Notes under the pieces: generated by a model
Database searches by the model: none
What the model saw: only the letters and a program-made list of their open reading frames with translations
What the model was told of the DNA's origin: nothing
Shown: piece after piece, positions 55,012-63,956 of the stretch
How positions within the stretch are numbered: the first letter of the stretch is position 1
Layout of the letters: every line of letters starts with the position of its first letter
Position numbers and translations under genes: made by a program
Source: Ancylomarina longa
Lineage (GTDB): Bacteria; Bacteroidota; Bacteroidia; Bacteroidales; Marinifilaceae
NCBI RefSeq assembly: GCF_003996985.1
Contig: NZ_RJJX01000001.1
Location: forward strand, 186,001-250,000
Direction: 5' to 3'
Length of the DNA: 64,000 bases

Positions 55012-56845
55012 ATTACTACCAGGAATATTATTTTTCTTCAATTGTTGGCTACTGTCGCCTCAGATCTGTGCACAGAATTATCTGGAAAATAAGTTAAGTA
55101 TTGAAATCACCAACCAAAGAACAGAAGTAATCATGCTAACTCTGGAACAATTGGGTGGTTTTAACTTCTCATACAATTCACAACTGGTTGATCCGGCAAA
55201 AATTATCTCTCTTAAAGAAAGACAAGAAAGCTTACACAAAATACTCGACCAACTTTTTAATAATGAACTCACCTACAAGGTAATTGGATCACATATTATA
55301 TTACAATCCGTAAATCCGGAAAAGGACAAAAGCAATACAATATGGATTCTTTCCGGAATCATTACTGATTCGAAAGGACATCCTCTGGAAAATGCAATTG
55401 TATATGAAATTAACCGGCAGACTTCTTTCATCACTGCATATGATGGAAAATACGCTTTAAAATTAAAGGGCAATCAATCTATCGGAGTAAATTTTAGCTG
55501 TAAGGGCTATCAGGATACTATTGCTTACATCCATCCTATGAATAAGCAACTGTTAAATGTAAGCCTTCAGAAACAAATTAGCACTACACAAATACAACGA
55601 TCGAATGTAGTGCCGATAAATAGTAAATCTATCAACTGGACATATACCAATAAAGAATTGAAAGACATTGGCGTAGTCCATCTCATAGTGCCTAACGAAG
55701 CTCTTTATGTCTCCAATAACCTTAATGTAAGTGAAACAAAATTTGCACAAATCTCCTTTGTTCCTTTTTGGGGCACCAATTACCTCACCAGCGGCTTGGT
55801 TACAAATAAACTCTCTTTAAATATCCTTGCAGGATACGCTGCTAATGTAAAAGGATTGGAATTAGGAGGACTTGCAAATATCATCAGACAAAACATGAAT
55901 GGGGTTCAAGTATCTGGTTTAATTAATATGGTTGGACAAGATGTTAATGGCCTGCAAATAGCAGGAGTAATTAATACGAATTTGGGGAATATGCATGGGA
56001 TTCAAATCAGTGGTACTATCAATAAAGTAAAAGGAAAAATTGATGGTATGCAGGTAAGTGGATTAATGAATATTGCAGCAGCCAAATCTCTTGATAGTCT
56101 CAAAACTTCAGGTTGGAACGGACAGTTTAGCGGTGGATTCAATTTACATGGCGGAGACCAAACCAACCTCCAAATCAGTGGACTTTACAATCAGGCCAAC
56201 AGCTGTTCCGGTCTTCAGGTTGCCGGTGGAATAAACATCGTAAAAGGCACAACCAATGGTTTACAACTGTCTTCCATTTTCAATCATACCGATAAATTAC
56301 GAGGAGTACAGATTGCTTTGATCAACCATGCCGATACGATCGAAAATGGTTTTCCCATTGGTTTGGTAAATATTATCAAGAACGGATATCAAAAGCTTGA
56401 ATTTTCGACAGACGAAAGCTTTTATTTCAATGCAGCCTATAAAACGGGAGGAAAAGCACTGTACAGTTTCTTAAGACTAGGAGTAGGCAAATATCTTAAT
56501 GCTGCTTACGGAATAGGAATTACCAGCAATACCAAGCGTCGCCTTTCTGCCAACCTCGATCTATCCGGATCTGCCCTATTCAATACCGATTCCGAATATG
56601 ATGTATTTGCGGGAGATCTGTACAGAGCACAATTGGGCTTAAACTACAAAGTATCCAAACACATTACACTTACAACAGGACCATCCTATAATTTTTGTAG
56701 TCCAAACAAAGAACAAAACAATGTTAACAATCCATCTATATCAGCTAAAAATTCCATCTATTTTGGAAATTATTACCTCGATAAGGCTATTAATACCAGA
56801 AAATCCCAATTCTGGTTTGGCTGGCAAATGGGATTAAGGTTTTAA
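55004..56845 (+). CDS. STN-domain protein with carboxypeptidase-regulatory domain and G-x-Q-[IV]-[SA]-G surface repeats
   Basis: This 613-residue protein has a signal peptide (ILFFFNCWLLSPQICAQN), then an STN (secretin/TonB N-terminal) domain at about 27-100 (LTLEQLGGFNFSYNSQLVD), then a carboxypeptidase-regulatory-like domain at about 115-195. From about 280 to 460 there are about eight repeats like GVQVSGLINMVGQDVN, GLQIAGVINTNL, GIQISGTINKVK. The end looks like a small beta-barrel ending in WGLRF-like aromatic residues. There is no TonB plug or large barrel. It overlaps fecR by 8 nt, so its STN domain is the likely FecR partner. The repeats resemble the LA_2272-type surface repeat, by memory only. 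Confidence 0.8.
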   Translation: MNKLLPGILFFFNCWLLSPQICAQNYLENKLSIEITNQRTEVIMLTLEQLGGFNFSYNSQLVDPAKIISLKERQESLHKILDQLFNNELTYKVIGSHIILQSVNPEKDKSNTIWILSGIITDSKGHPLENAIVYEINRQTSFITAYDGKYALKLKGNQSIGVNFSCKGYQDTIAYIHPMNKQLLNVSLQKQISTTQIQRSNVVPINSKSINWTYTNKELKDIGVVHLIVPNEALYVSNNLNVSETKFAQISFVPFWGTNYLTSGLVTNKLSLNILAGYAANVKGLELGGLANIIRQNMNGVQVSGLINMVGQDVNGLQIAGVINTNLGNMHGIQISGTINKVKGKIDGMQVSGLMNIAAAKSLDSLKTSGWNGQFSGGFNLHGGDQTNLQISGLYNQANSCSGLQVAGGINIVKGTTNGLQLSSIFNHTDKLRGVQIALINHADTIENGFPIGLVNIIKNGYQKLEFSTDESFYFNAAYKTGGKALYSFLRLGVGKYLNAAYGIGITSNTKRRLSANLDLSGSALFNTDSEYDVFAGDLYRAQLGLNYKVSKHITLTTGPSYNFCSPNKEQNNVNNPSISAKNSIYFGNYYLDKAINTRKSQFWFGWQMGLRF

Positions 56846-56943
56846 CCAGAATAATTTAAGCACGAATAATATCGAAATTCACCTGACTTTTTTAATCGGG
56901 AACAGAGCATTTATTTTCTGATGACATTTTCTACATATTCCAC

Positions 56944-56981
56944 CAATATTGTCCAACTAAATTGGTGCTTCGCCCAAACCC
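56944..56981. repeat. Dispersed 38-bp repeat, copy 2
   Basis: This matches copy 1 at 1653-1690 with about four mismatches. It contains CCAAT/ATTGG as an inverted pair. It lies in the gap between the STN-repeat gene and its paralogue; the rest of the gap is AT-rich with no gene. Confidence 0.6.
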
Positions 56982-57087
56982 GACTTCATTTTTTTTAAGC
57001 TATACAAAAAGTATAGATAAGTACATCACAACAAACAATCACATTCAAGTTTTTTCAAAAAATATTTTTATTTTTTTTAATCCGATA

Positions 57088-57111
57088 GGGGTATCCTCCT
57101 GTTCAATTGTC
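57088..57111 (+). promoter_or_regulatory. ECF sigma-type promoter for the repeat-protein paralogue (GGGGTATC-N13-GTC)
   Basis: GGGGTATC at 57088-57095 and GTC at 57109-57111, spacer 13, have the same layout as the TonB receptor promoter. A start near 57120 would leave a leader of about 37 nt before the ATG. Confidence 0.72.
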
Positions 57112-57156
57112 ATCCTCCTATAATATCACAACACAATTATTTAGAAATTACAGAAA

Positions 57157-58218
57157 ATGACAAAAACAAAATTTATCTCATTCGTTATCCTAATGGCATT
57201 GGGAACAACATTAACAGCACAACAGAAAACGCCATCAAATCGTAAATTTCAAACTACTTTTTTTCATCCAATCGGAACAAATGGTATTAAATCAACAGAC
57301 TACACTAATGATTTTTCCTTTAACATGTTATTAGGAGTAAATGGTGGGGTTAATAAGATGGAAATTGGTGGATTAGTGAACTACAATAAAGGAGATGTGA
57401 ATGGATTTCAGTTGTCGGGTATCGCCAATCTTAATCATGGGAATTCAACCGGTGCCCTTATTTCCGGAGTTTGTAATATTTTAAATGAAGATTCCAGAGG
57501 ATTTCAGTTAGCAGGTGTAAGCAATATTAATTGCAAAAGCTCAAAAGGTGTAATGATTTCAGGTGTTACCAATATCTCAAAACAAAATGCAACAGGATTT
57601 CAATTGGCAGTATCCAATATCACCAATGGTAATTTTAAAGGAACACAGCTGGGAGTTCTCAACTTTGCAAAGACATTAAACGGTACTCAATTAGGGGTTT
57701 TCAATATTGTAGACAGTATTGGGAAAGGCACACCTATTGGCTTATTCAGCATCGTGAAAAATGGTTATTATGCAATTGAAATATCCACCTCCGAAGTTAT
57801 GAATGCCAACTTAACTTACAAAATGGGAGTAGAACATTTCTATACCATATTTACAACCGGTTATACAAAGTACAAAAACAAAGATGTTCTTAAATATGGA
57901 TTAGGAATAGGAAGTTTATTTTCGCTTGGTAAAAAACATCAAATTGCTCTTGAAGCAGAAAGTAGCCAATTGGTTTATAATAACGATTGGAATAAATTAA
58001 ACCTGTTGAATACTATAAAAACCAATTACCATTTTCGTTTGAATCAGAAACTATCATTAGTTGCAGGACCTACATTTAATACCTATATAACGGAGAAAAA
58101 AACAGGGAATAAATACGGTACAATCAATGTTCCTTATACAATCTACGATCATGAAAGCAGTAAGAACAAATTATTTATGTGGATTGGCTTTAATGCAGGT
58201 ATTTCATTAAGACTATAA
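57157..58218 (+). CDS. Surface-repeat protein, paralogue of the STN-repeat protein without STN domain
   Basis: The 353-residue protein has a signal peptide (FVILMALGTTLTAQQ) and then about six to seven repeats (GFQLSGIANLNHGN, GALISGVCNILNED, GFQLAGVSNINC, GVMISGVTNIS) over residues about 70-200. The C-terminal part shares with the STN protein the block G-x-PIGL-x-x-IVKNGY, a strand-rich barrel and a final aromatic/Leu strand. It lacks STN and regulatory domains, so it may be an effector or partner. It has its own ECF-type promoter and a following hairpin. Confidence 0.75.
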   Translation: MTKTKFISFVILMALGTTLTAQQKTPSNRKFQTTFFHPIGTNGIKSTDYTNDFSFNMLLGVNGGVNKMEIGGLVNYNKGDVNGFQLSGIANLNHGNSTGALISGVCNILNEDSRGFQLAGVSNINCKSSKGVMISGVTNISKQNATGFQLAVSNITNGNFKGTQLGVLNFAKTLNGTQLGVFNIVDSIGKGTPIGLFSIVKNGYYAIEISTSEVMNANLTYKMGVEHFYTIFTTGYTKYKNKDVLKYGLGIGSLFSLGKKHQIALEAESSQLVYNNDWNKLNLLNTIKTNYHFRLNQKLSLVAGPTFNTYITEKKTGNKYGTINVPYTIYDHESSKNKLFMWIGFNAGISLRL

Positions 58219-58239
58219 CACAAGCTGCATATAATCGAA

Positions 58240-58280
58240 AACCGCCCTGTCAGTATATTTTGGCAAGGCGGCTTTGTATT
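58240..58280. terminator. Hairpin after the surface-repeat gene
   Basis: AACCGCC and GGCGGCTT pair around a loop of about 20 nt, followed by a T-rich tract on the plus strand. The next gene is convergent. Confidence 0.6.
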
Positions 58281-58514
58281 TTAGAACATTCCGATTTTCC
58301 TTGATTTTCCAGTACACGAAAATCATTAGCTTTGCAAAAGCAAAAGCCCCATTCTCCTCTCCTTTATTTTGCCTAACCTAAACTTACAGGGACAGGTTTG
58401 CAAAACATTAGAATATGGAAAACAGGGCCGGAATGCTGATAATACCAGCGAATCATCGGGCAATAAGTACCGGTGGTTCGCTTCTGGCATTTACCAACAA
58501 AAAACGATAACGAT

Positions 58515-59246
58515 TTACTGGTTATCAGAACTACCAGACACTACAAGTTCCTCGTCCTGAGGTTCATTTTTCAGATAGCGATACTCAAAACCATAGGTGC
58601 GCATAAACCTTCGTTGCTTCGATGCCTCTTGCTTTCTCAGCGAGAATTGGATATAATCTGCAATTTCATGAATCATGTCATCTACCTCATCACGCATATC
58701 GGTTAAGGCTTGTTGCACCTGGTTAAATTCCCGATCGGCAGGGGCAACATCACCAATTTCGCGCTTTGCATTATCCAAATGCCGCTGAATTTCTGCAGCC
58801 GAAGGATTTTGCATGGCTTTGTAACCAGCCTTCACTGCTTCCCCATCCCCCAGGATGATATTTTCGGCAGCCTTAATCAAATCTGCATCTTTGCGGATAT
58901 CAGGCAAATCGCCCGACAGGGTAATATTAAAAAAACGCAATACTTCTGCTGGTTGACTCATACGGTAAGTTCGCCGTTTTAATACCTCAAAGAAATCACG
59001 TACAAAAGTCCGAAGCACATCGATGCTTTCATTCTTTTCCCTCACCTCTTTCTGTCGAGCAGAAAGTTTAGAATTCACGAGCTCATAACTAGCCTGAAAC
59101 CGATTCTTTATCTCCTCGGCATTTGTCAATAACTCCTCCGGAATAAAGTGCTTTTCTTGGGTTGCATCTTTTTTACCGGTTTCAATACTTTTCCCCAAAA
59201 CTTCCAGACGCTTAGTGTCCGATTTTGGTAAAATTAAATTAGGCAT
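58515..59246 (-). CDS. Hypothetical helical protein
   Basis: I do not recognise this 243-residue protein. It has no signal peptide or membrane helix, is rich in Glu, Lys and Arg, and is predicted to be mostly helical (LSARQKEVREKNESIDVLR, VQQALTDMRDEVDDMIHEI), possibly coiled-coil. The middle segment KRRTYRMSQPAEVLRFFNITLSG may be a small folded unit. It is monocistronic between the surface-repeat gene and a tandem array. Confidence 0.6.
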   Translation of the reverse strand: MPNLILPKSDTKRLEVLGKSIETGKKDATQEKHFIPEELLTNAEEIKNRFQASYELVNSKLSARQKEVREKNESIDVLRTFVRDFFEVLKRRTYRMSQPAEVLRFFNITLSGDLPDIRKDADLIKAAENIILGDGEAVKAGYKAMQNPSAAEIQRHLDNAKREIGDVAPADREFNQVQQALTDMRDEVDDMIHEIADYIQFSLRKQEASKQRRFMRTYGFEYRYLKNEPQDEELVVSGSSDNQ

Positions 59247-59384
59247 ATCTTTCTTATTTAATAATTATACATACAGGTTCCTTTTTTTAGCCAAAAAGGA
59301 ATCCCATTAACTACATTTTTTTATTTAACCCTTACTTATAGTAAGTTTCCCCATTTCACAAGGCTTTCCTGTATTTATAAGGGG

Positions 59385-59658
59385 GTGCGGACTGAGTTCC
59401 GCGGGGTCTTCGTGTCGCACAAAGGGGGCACGGAGTGAAATCCGAGGCCATTTTCTACCTCACAAATAGGCGCGGAGCCAAATCCGAAAGCATTTTTCAC
59501 CTTGCTAATGGGCGCGGAGCCAAATCCGAGGGCATTATCCACATCGAAAATGGGCGCGGAGTCAAATCCGAAGGCATTATCGACATCGAAAATGGGTGCG
59601 GAGTCAAATCCGAGGCCATTTTCCACATTACAAATAGATGCGATCCGAATTCCGAACC
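59385..59658. repeat. 42-bp tandem repeat array, five copies plus degenerate flanking copies
   Basis: Units start at 59428, 59470, 59512, 59554 and 59596, so the period is exactly 42 bp. A degenerate copy precedes (59385) and another follows (59638). Each unit begins GCGCGGAG(C/T)CAAATCCGA. Because 42 is a multiple of three the array is open in at least one frame on each strand, giving 14-residue repeats (plus strand KSEGIIHIENGRG-like, minus strand GLGFDSAPIFDVDN-like). I judge both frames non-coding, as neither has other support. The DNA to 60178 beyond the array holds no gene that I can support. Confidence 0.88.
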
Positions 59659-60178
59659 AATAAGAAAATCACAAAGTAATTGTGGGAAATATCATTTATC
59701 GGTAGAAATAGTCAGGATTTGCAATGCATGGATAGGCATAGATGATGCCCTCTCTTTTTATCCCGACAGGACAACACTATTATTTAAAATTTGGAATATA
59801 AATTGGTAAGCTACACTCACAATGCAACTTTTATTGATGAACTCGACTCCCCTATTCGAAACCATGAAAATATATTTAAAAAGTAAAATTGAAATTAATC
59901 ATATCTTATAAATAAACAAAACAATATGTAAATATTTTGTGTGATATTTCGATAAACAAGCCATATACCCTGTTTAACAGGCATCAGACACTATGAACGA
60001 ATACTTATTAACTTTCTATCAGTAGGAATGGTATTAGGGAAAATCAATATTTAAGCTAGTGTACCGGAATGGAGTATCATTGGAAATAGAGTGCTACAAC
60101 ACCAATAGCTTACTTTCCGCTCTCGAAAATTAAGCAAAAACTTCATCGCGAATTAAAATAAGCCTTAGAGATAAATTG

Positions 60179-60186
60179 TATCTTTA
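60179..60186 (+). promoter_or_regulatory. Candidate -7 box (TATCTTTA) for the glycogen operon
   Basis: TATCTTTA is a near match to TAnnTTTG, 53 nt upstream of the branching-enzyme start. It is weak. Confidence 0.3.
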
Positions 60187-60239
60187 CCAGTAATCACACC
60201 AACTGCTATAATCCACGAACAAAACATTAGATATTGCTT

Positions 60240-62252
60240 ATGAACCAAGTACTACCAATTGTACAGTCAGACTTCTATTTGGAGCCCTATCAGTTTGTTA
60301 TCGAGCAGCGAATGAAGACAGTGCTCCAAAAAGAAAAAGCCCTGACAAGCACTACCCTATCCGAATTTGCCAACGGACATCATTATTACGGTCTTCACAA
60401 GAGCGAACATTCCTGGATTATTCGAGAATGGGCACCCAATGCTACTCAAATCTATTTAATCGGTCCTTTTTCGGATTGGAAAGAACATGCCGACTTTCAA
60501 TTTAAAAAAACAGATCGCGGTAATTTTGAATTACAAATTGCATCTTATTTATTAAAGCATCAGGATTTATATAAGCTATCGGTACACTGGCCTGGCGGAC
60601 AAGGAGAACGAATTCCTGTTTGGGTCAATCGGGTGGTTCAGGACGAAACCACCAAACTATTCTCTGCGCAGTTATGGTATCCGGAAAATACGTATATCTG
60701 GAAAAATGATAAGAAACGATACCAACCGGAAGTACCTCTTATCTACGAAGCACATATCGGTATGGCTACCGAAAAAGAAGGCGTAGGCAGCTATGCCGAA
60801 TTTCGGAAATTGGTACTGCCCCGCATCCACAAAGCCGGATACAATACCATTCAACTTATGGCAATTCAGGAGCATCCTTACTATGGCTCCTTTGGATACC
60901 ATGTTTCCAGTCTGTTTGCCCCCTCCTCGCGCTTTGGCACACCCGAAGAACTGAAGGAATTGATTGATGAAGCGCATGGTATGGGTATTATGGTGATTAT
61001 GGATATGATTCATTCTCATGCCGTAAAAAATGATTTGGAAGGCATCGGAAATTTCGATGGTTCTCCCTATCAGTTTTTTCATGAAGGAATACGTAGGGAA
61101 CATGTTGCCTGGGATTCCCTTTGCTACAATTATGGCAAGAATGAAGTTCTGCACCTATTGCTTTCCAACATCAAATATTGGCTGGAGGAGTTCCATTTCG
61201 ATGGCTATCGGTTCGATGGGGTAACCAGCATGTTATATTACGATCATGGTTTATCCCGCGACTTCACCGGCTACGATATGTATTTTGATGGCAACCAGGA
61301 TGAAGATGCCATCTGTTATTTAGCTCTTGCCAATAAACTGATGAAGGATTACAATCCCAATTCCTTTAGTATTGCCGAGGAAATGAGTGGCTATCCCGGT
61401 TTGGCTGCACCGCTTGAAGCTGGAGGATTGGGTTTTGATTATCGCCTGTCGATGGGTACACCCGATTACTGGATTAAGCTCATCAAAGAACAACAGGATG
61501 AAGCCTGGGATGTTGGAAGCATATTCTACGAACTTTCGAATAAACGCAAAGAAGAAAAAACCATTAGCTATGCCGAATCTCACGATCAGGCATTGGTAGG
61601 TGATAAAACCATTATATTCCGATTGATAGATAAGGAGATGTATTGGAATATGGCTAAGGATAGTGTAAGTCTGGTAGTGGATCGGGGAATTGCCCTTCAC
61701 AAGATCATTCGTCTCCTCACCTTTTGCTGCGCCGGTAATGGATATCTTAACTTTATGGGAAATGAATTCGGACATCCCGAATGGATAGATTTTCCACGCG
61801 AAGGGAATGACTGGTCGTACAAACATGCACGCCGACAATGGAGTTTGGTGGACAATTCGGATCTGCGCTTTGGTCAGCTGAATGCTTTCGATCGGGCCAT
61901 GATTCAATTGCAAAACGAACAGCACTTTATGGAAGATAGCTTTATTCATTGCCTTATGGCGGATAAGGGAGATCAGGTTTTGGCAATTCAAAGAAAGGAT
62001 TTGATTTTTGTATTCAACTTAAATCCCAGCGAATCCTTTACCTTCTATGGCATTCCTGTAACAGCTGGTAAGTACCAGGTATTGCTCGATTCCGATGCAG
62101 AATCATATGGCGGTTTCCATCGAGTGGATGATCAGCAAATATACTATTCTCGTGCAGAGGCAAATTTATCCGACAAGCACAGAGTCCATTTATACCTGCC
62201 AAGTAGAACGGTTTTGGTATTGAAACACACCCCGCCAAAAAGTATTTTTTAA
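60240..62252 (+). CDS. glgB: 1,4-alpha-glucan branching enzyme, GH13_8 type
   Basis: I start at the ATG at 60240 (MNQVLPIVQSDFY); a TTG two codons earlier is less likely. The 670-residue protein has an N-terminal CBM48-like domain (WIIREWAPNATQIYLIGPF), a GH13 barrel with catalytic Asp in GYRFDGVTSM, Glu in SIAEEMSGYPG and Asp in ESHDQALVGD, then a C-terminal all-beta domain. The eukaryote-like form is usual in Bacteroidota. It makes alpha-1,6 branches in glycogen. The alpha-amylase gene starts 4 nt after its stop. Confidence 0.93.
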   Translation: MNQVLPIVQSDFYLEPYQFVIEQRMKTVLQKEKALTSTTLSEFANGHHYYGLHKSEHSWIIREWAPNATQIYLIGPFSDWKEHADFQFKKTDRGNFELQIASYLLKHQDLYKLSVHWPGGQGERIPVWVNRVVQDETTKLFSAQLWYPENTYIWKNDKKRYQPEVPLIYEAHIGMATEKEGVGSYAEFRKLVLPRIHKAGYNTIQLMAIQEHPYYGSFGYHVSSLFAPSSRFGTPEELKELIDEAHGMGIMVIMDMIHSHAVKNDLEGIGNFDGSPYQFFHEGIRREHVAWDSLCYNYGKNEVLHLLLSNIKYWLEEFHFDGYRFDGVTSMLYYDHGLSRDFTGYDMYFDGNQDEDAICYLALANKLMKDYNPNSFSIAEEMSGYPGLAAPLEAGGLGFDYRLSMGTPDYWIKLIKEQQDEAWDVGSIFYELSNKRKEEKTISYAESHDQALVGDKTIIFRLIDKEMYWNMAKDSVSLVVDRGIALHKIIRLLTFCCAGNGYLNFMGNEFGHPEWIDFPREGNDWSYKHARRQWSLVDNSDLRFGQLNAFDRAMIQLQNEQHFMEDSFIHCLMADKGDQVLAIQRKDLIFVFNLNPSESFTFYGIPVTAGKYQVLLDSDAESYGGFHRVDDQQIYYSRAEANLSDKHRVHLYLPSRTVLVLKHTPPKSIF

Positions 62253-62255
62253 GCT

Positions 62256-63956
62256 ATGGAGAAAACGAAGATTGTTATCTATCAGCTATTCGTTCGATTA
62301 TTTGGGAATCGAAATACCAATCCTATTGTAAATGGAAACAAAGAAGAAAATGGAAGTGGTAAGTTTAGTGATATCAGCCATTTGGCCTTAAAAGAGATAA
62401 AGCAACTGGGAATCAATCATATTTGGTACACCGGAATTATAGAGCATGCCATCACAGAGGGCTATCCCGACTTAGCTATCCCTAATGGTAACCCTTTGGT
62501 GATAAAAGGAAAAGCCGGATCGCCCTATGCTATCAAGGATTATTACGATGTGAATCCTGACTTAGCCAATAATGTGGAGGAAAGAATGCAGGAATTTGAA
62601 GCTTTAATTCAGCGTACCCATGAAAATGATCTGAAGGTGATAATTGATTTCGTACCCAACCATTTGTCCCGAGAATATCATTCGGATAAAAAGCCGGAAG
62701 GCGTTGAAGACTTTGGTGCAACAGATGATACCGATATTACTTTCACTCCATCCAATAACTTTTATTACCTACCCAATCAGGAATTACAATTGGCAGCAGC
62801 AATTCAAAATAGATTTCCCGATACGCATTATCACGAATATCCTGCCAAAGCAACAGGTAATGATCTGTTCACGGCTTATCCCAAGCTTAACGATTGGTAT
62901 GAAACCATCAAACTCAATTACGGAGTAGATTACCAAAATGAAAATGCTTCTCACTTTCATCCAACTCCCAATACCTGGATAAAGATGAAGGATATTTTAT
63001 TGTATTGGGCTCGCAAAGGAGTAGATGGCTTTCGTTGTGATATGGCCGAAATGGTTCCTGTTGAATTTTGGGAATGGGTGATTCCGGAAGTAAAGCAGGA
63101 ATTCCCCGAAATCCTGTTTATTGCAGAGGTTTATAATCCGTCTTTATACGATTCCTATATCCACAAAGGAAAATTTGATTATCTCTACGATAAAGTTGGA
63201 TTGTATGACACCCTTCGGGGTATTATTCAGGGAGAGCAGTCTGCCAAAGAAATTACGAATTGCTGGCAAAGTCTGAATGGCTTAGATCCCTATATGCTAC
63301 GTTTTCTGGAAAACCACGACGAGCAGCGCATCACATCCCGATTTTTTGCTGGCGATGCATGGAAAGCCCTTCCGGGAATGACGGTATCTGTATGTTTGCA
63401 TCAGGGACCTGCCATGCTCTATTTTGGACAGGAAGTGGGAGAAGCGGCTCTGGGAGCTTCTGGTTTTAGCGGTGATAATGGCAGAACAACAATCTTCGAT
63501 TATTGGAATGTACCCGAGCATCAGAAGTGGATGAACAATGGAAAGTTTGATGGGGACTCACTTTCCCAAGATCAAAAAGAATTGCGAAAGGCCTACGCTG
63601 ACATTCTACACCTGGCAAAACAACCCGCAATAGCAAAGGGTGCTTTTTACGATGTGATGTGGGTGAATTCGGATAAGAAGCTGTTCAATTTTGATAAAGC
63701 ATATGCCTTTTTGCGCCATTGTGAGGTACAAAAATTACTTATCGTCTGTAATTTCGATTCTCAATCACAAGAAGTACATCTCAAAATCCCCTCTCATGCT
63801 TTGGAAATAATGAATATCCCACGACCTATTTCTATCACCTTACAAAATCTTCAAAATTCCTTAGCAGTAAATACGGATAGTGAGCAGTTGACTGAGGAAG
63901 GAGTTAAACTAAAGCTTAAGACTTATGAATCGCTTGTTTTGGAAATAATAATCTAA
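62256..63956 (+). CDS. Alpha-amylase family glycosidase (GH13), cytoplasmic
   Basis: The 566-residue protein has no signal peptide. The GH13 motifs are VIIDFVPNH, the nucleophile in DGFRCDMAE, the acid/base in FIAEVYNP, and the transition-state Asp in LENHDEQR. An N-terminal SDISHLALKEIKQLGINHIWY start is typical of the barrel. It probably acts on glycogen or maltodextrins together with the branching enzyme, with which it is translationally close. Hydrolase versus transglycosylase cannot be decided from sequence. Confidence 0.88.
   Translation: MEKTKIVIYQLFVRLFGNRNTNPIVNGNKEENGSGKFSDISHLALKEIKQLGINHIWYTGIIEHAITEGYPDLAIPNGNPLVIKGKAGSPYAIKDYYDVNPDLANNVEERMQEFEALIQRTHENDLKVIIDFVPNHLSREYHSDKKPEGVEDFGATDDTDITFTPSNNFYYLPNQELQLAAAIQNRFPDTHYHEYPAKATGNDLFTAYPKLNDWYETIKLNYGVDYQNENASHFHPTPNTWIKMKDILLYWARKGVDGFRCDMAEMVPVEFWEWVIPEVKQEFPEILFIAEVYNPSLYDSYIHKGKFDYLYDKVGLYDTLRGIIQGEQSAKEITNCWQSLNGLDPYMLRFLENHDEQRITSRFFAGDAWKALPGMTVSVCLHQGPAMLYFGQEVGEAALGASGFSGDNGRTTIFDYWNVPEHQKWMNNGKFDGDSLSQDQKELRKAYADILHLAKQPAIAKGAFYDVMWVNSDKKLFNFDKAYAFLRHCEVQKLLIVCNFDSQSQEVHLKIPSHALEIMNIPRPISITLQNLQNSLAVNTDSEQLTEEGVKLKLKTYESLVLEIII

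Noticed and set aside
59435-59809. Open frames on both strands of the 42-bp array as real genes
   Set aside because: Openness follows from a stop-free 42-bp unit; there are no flanking domains, promoter or start signal to support translation.
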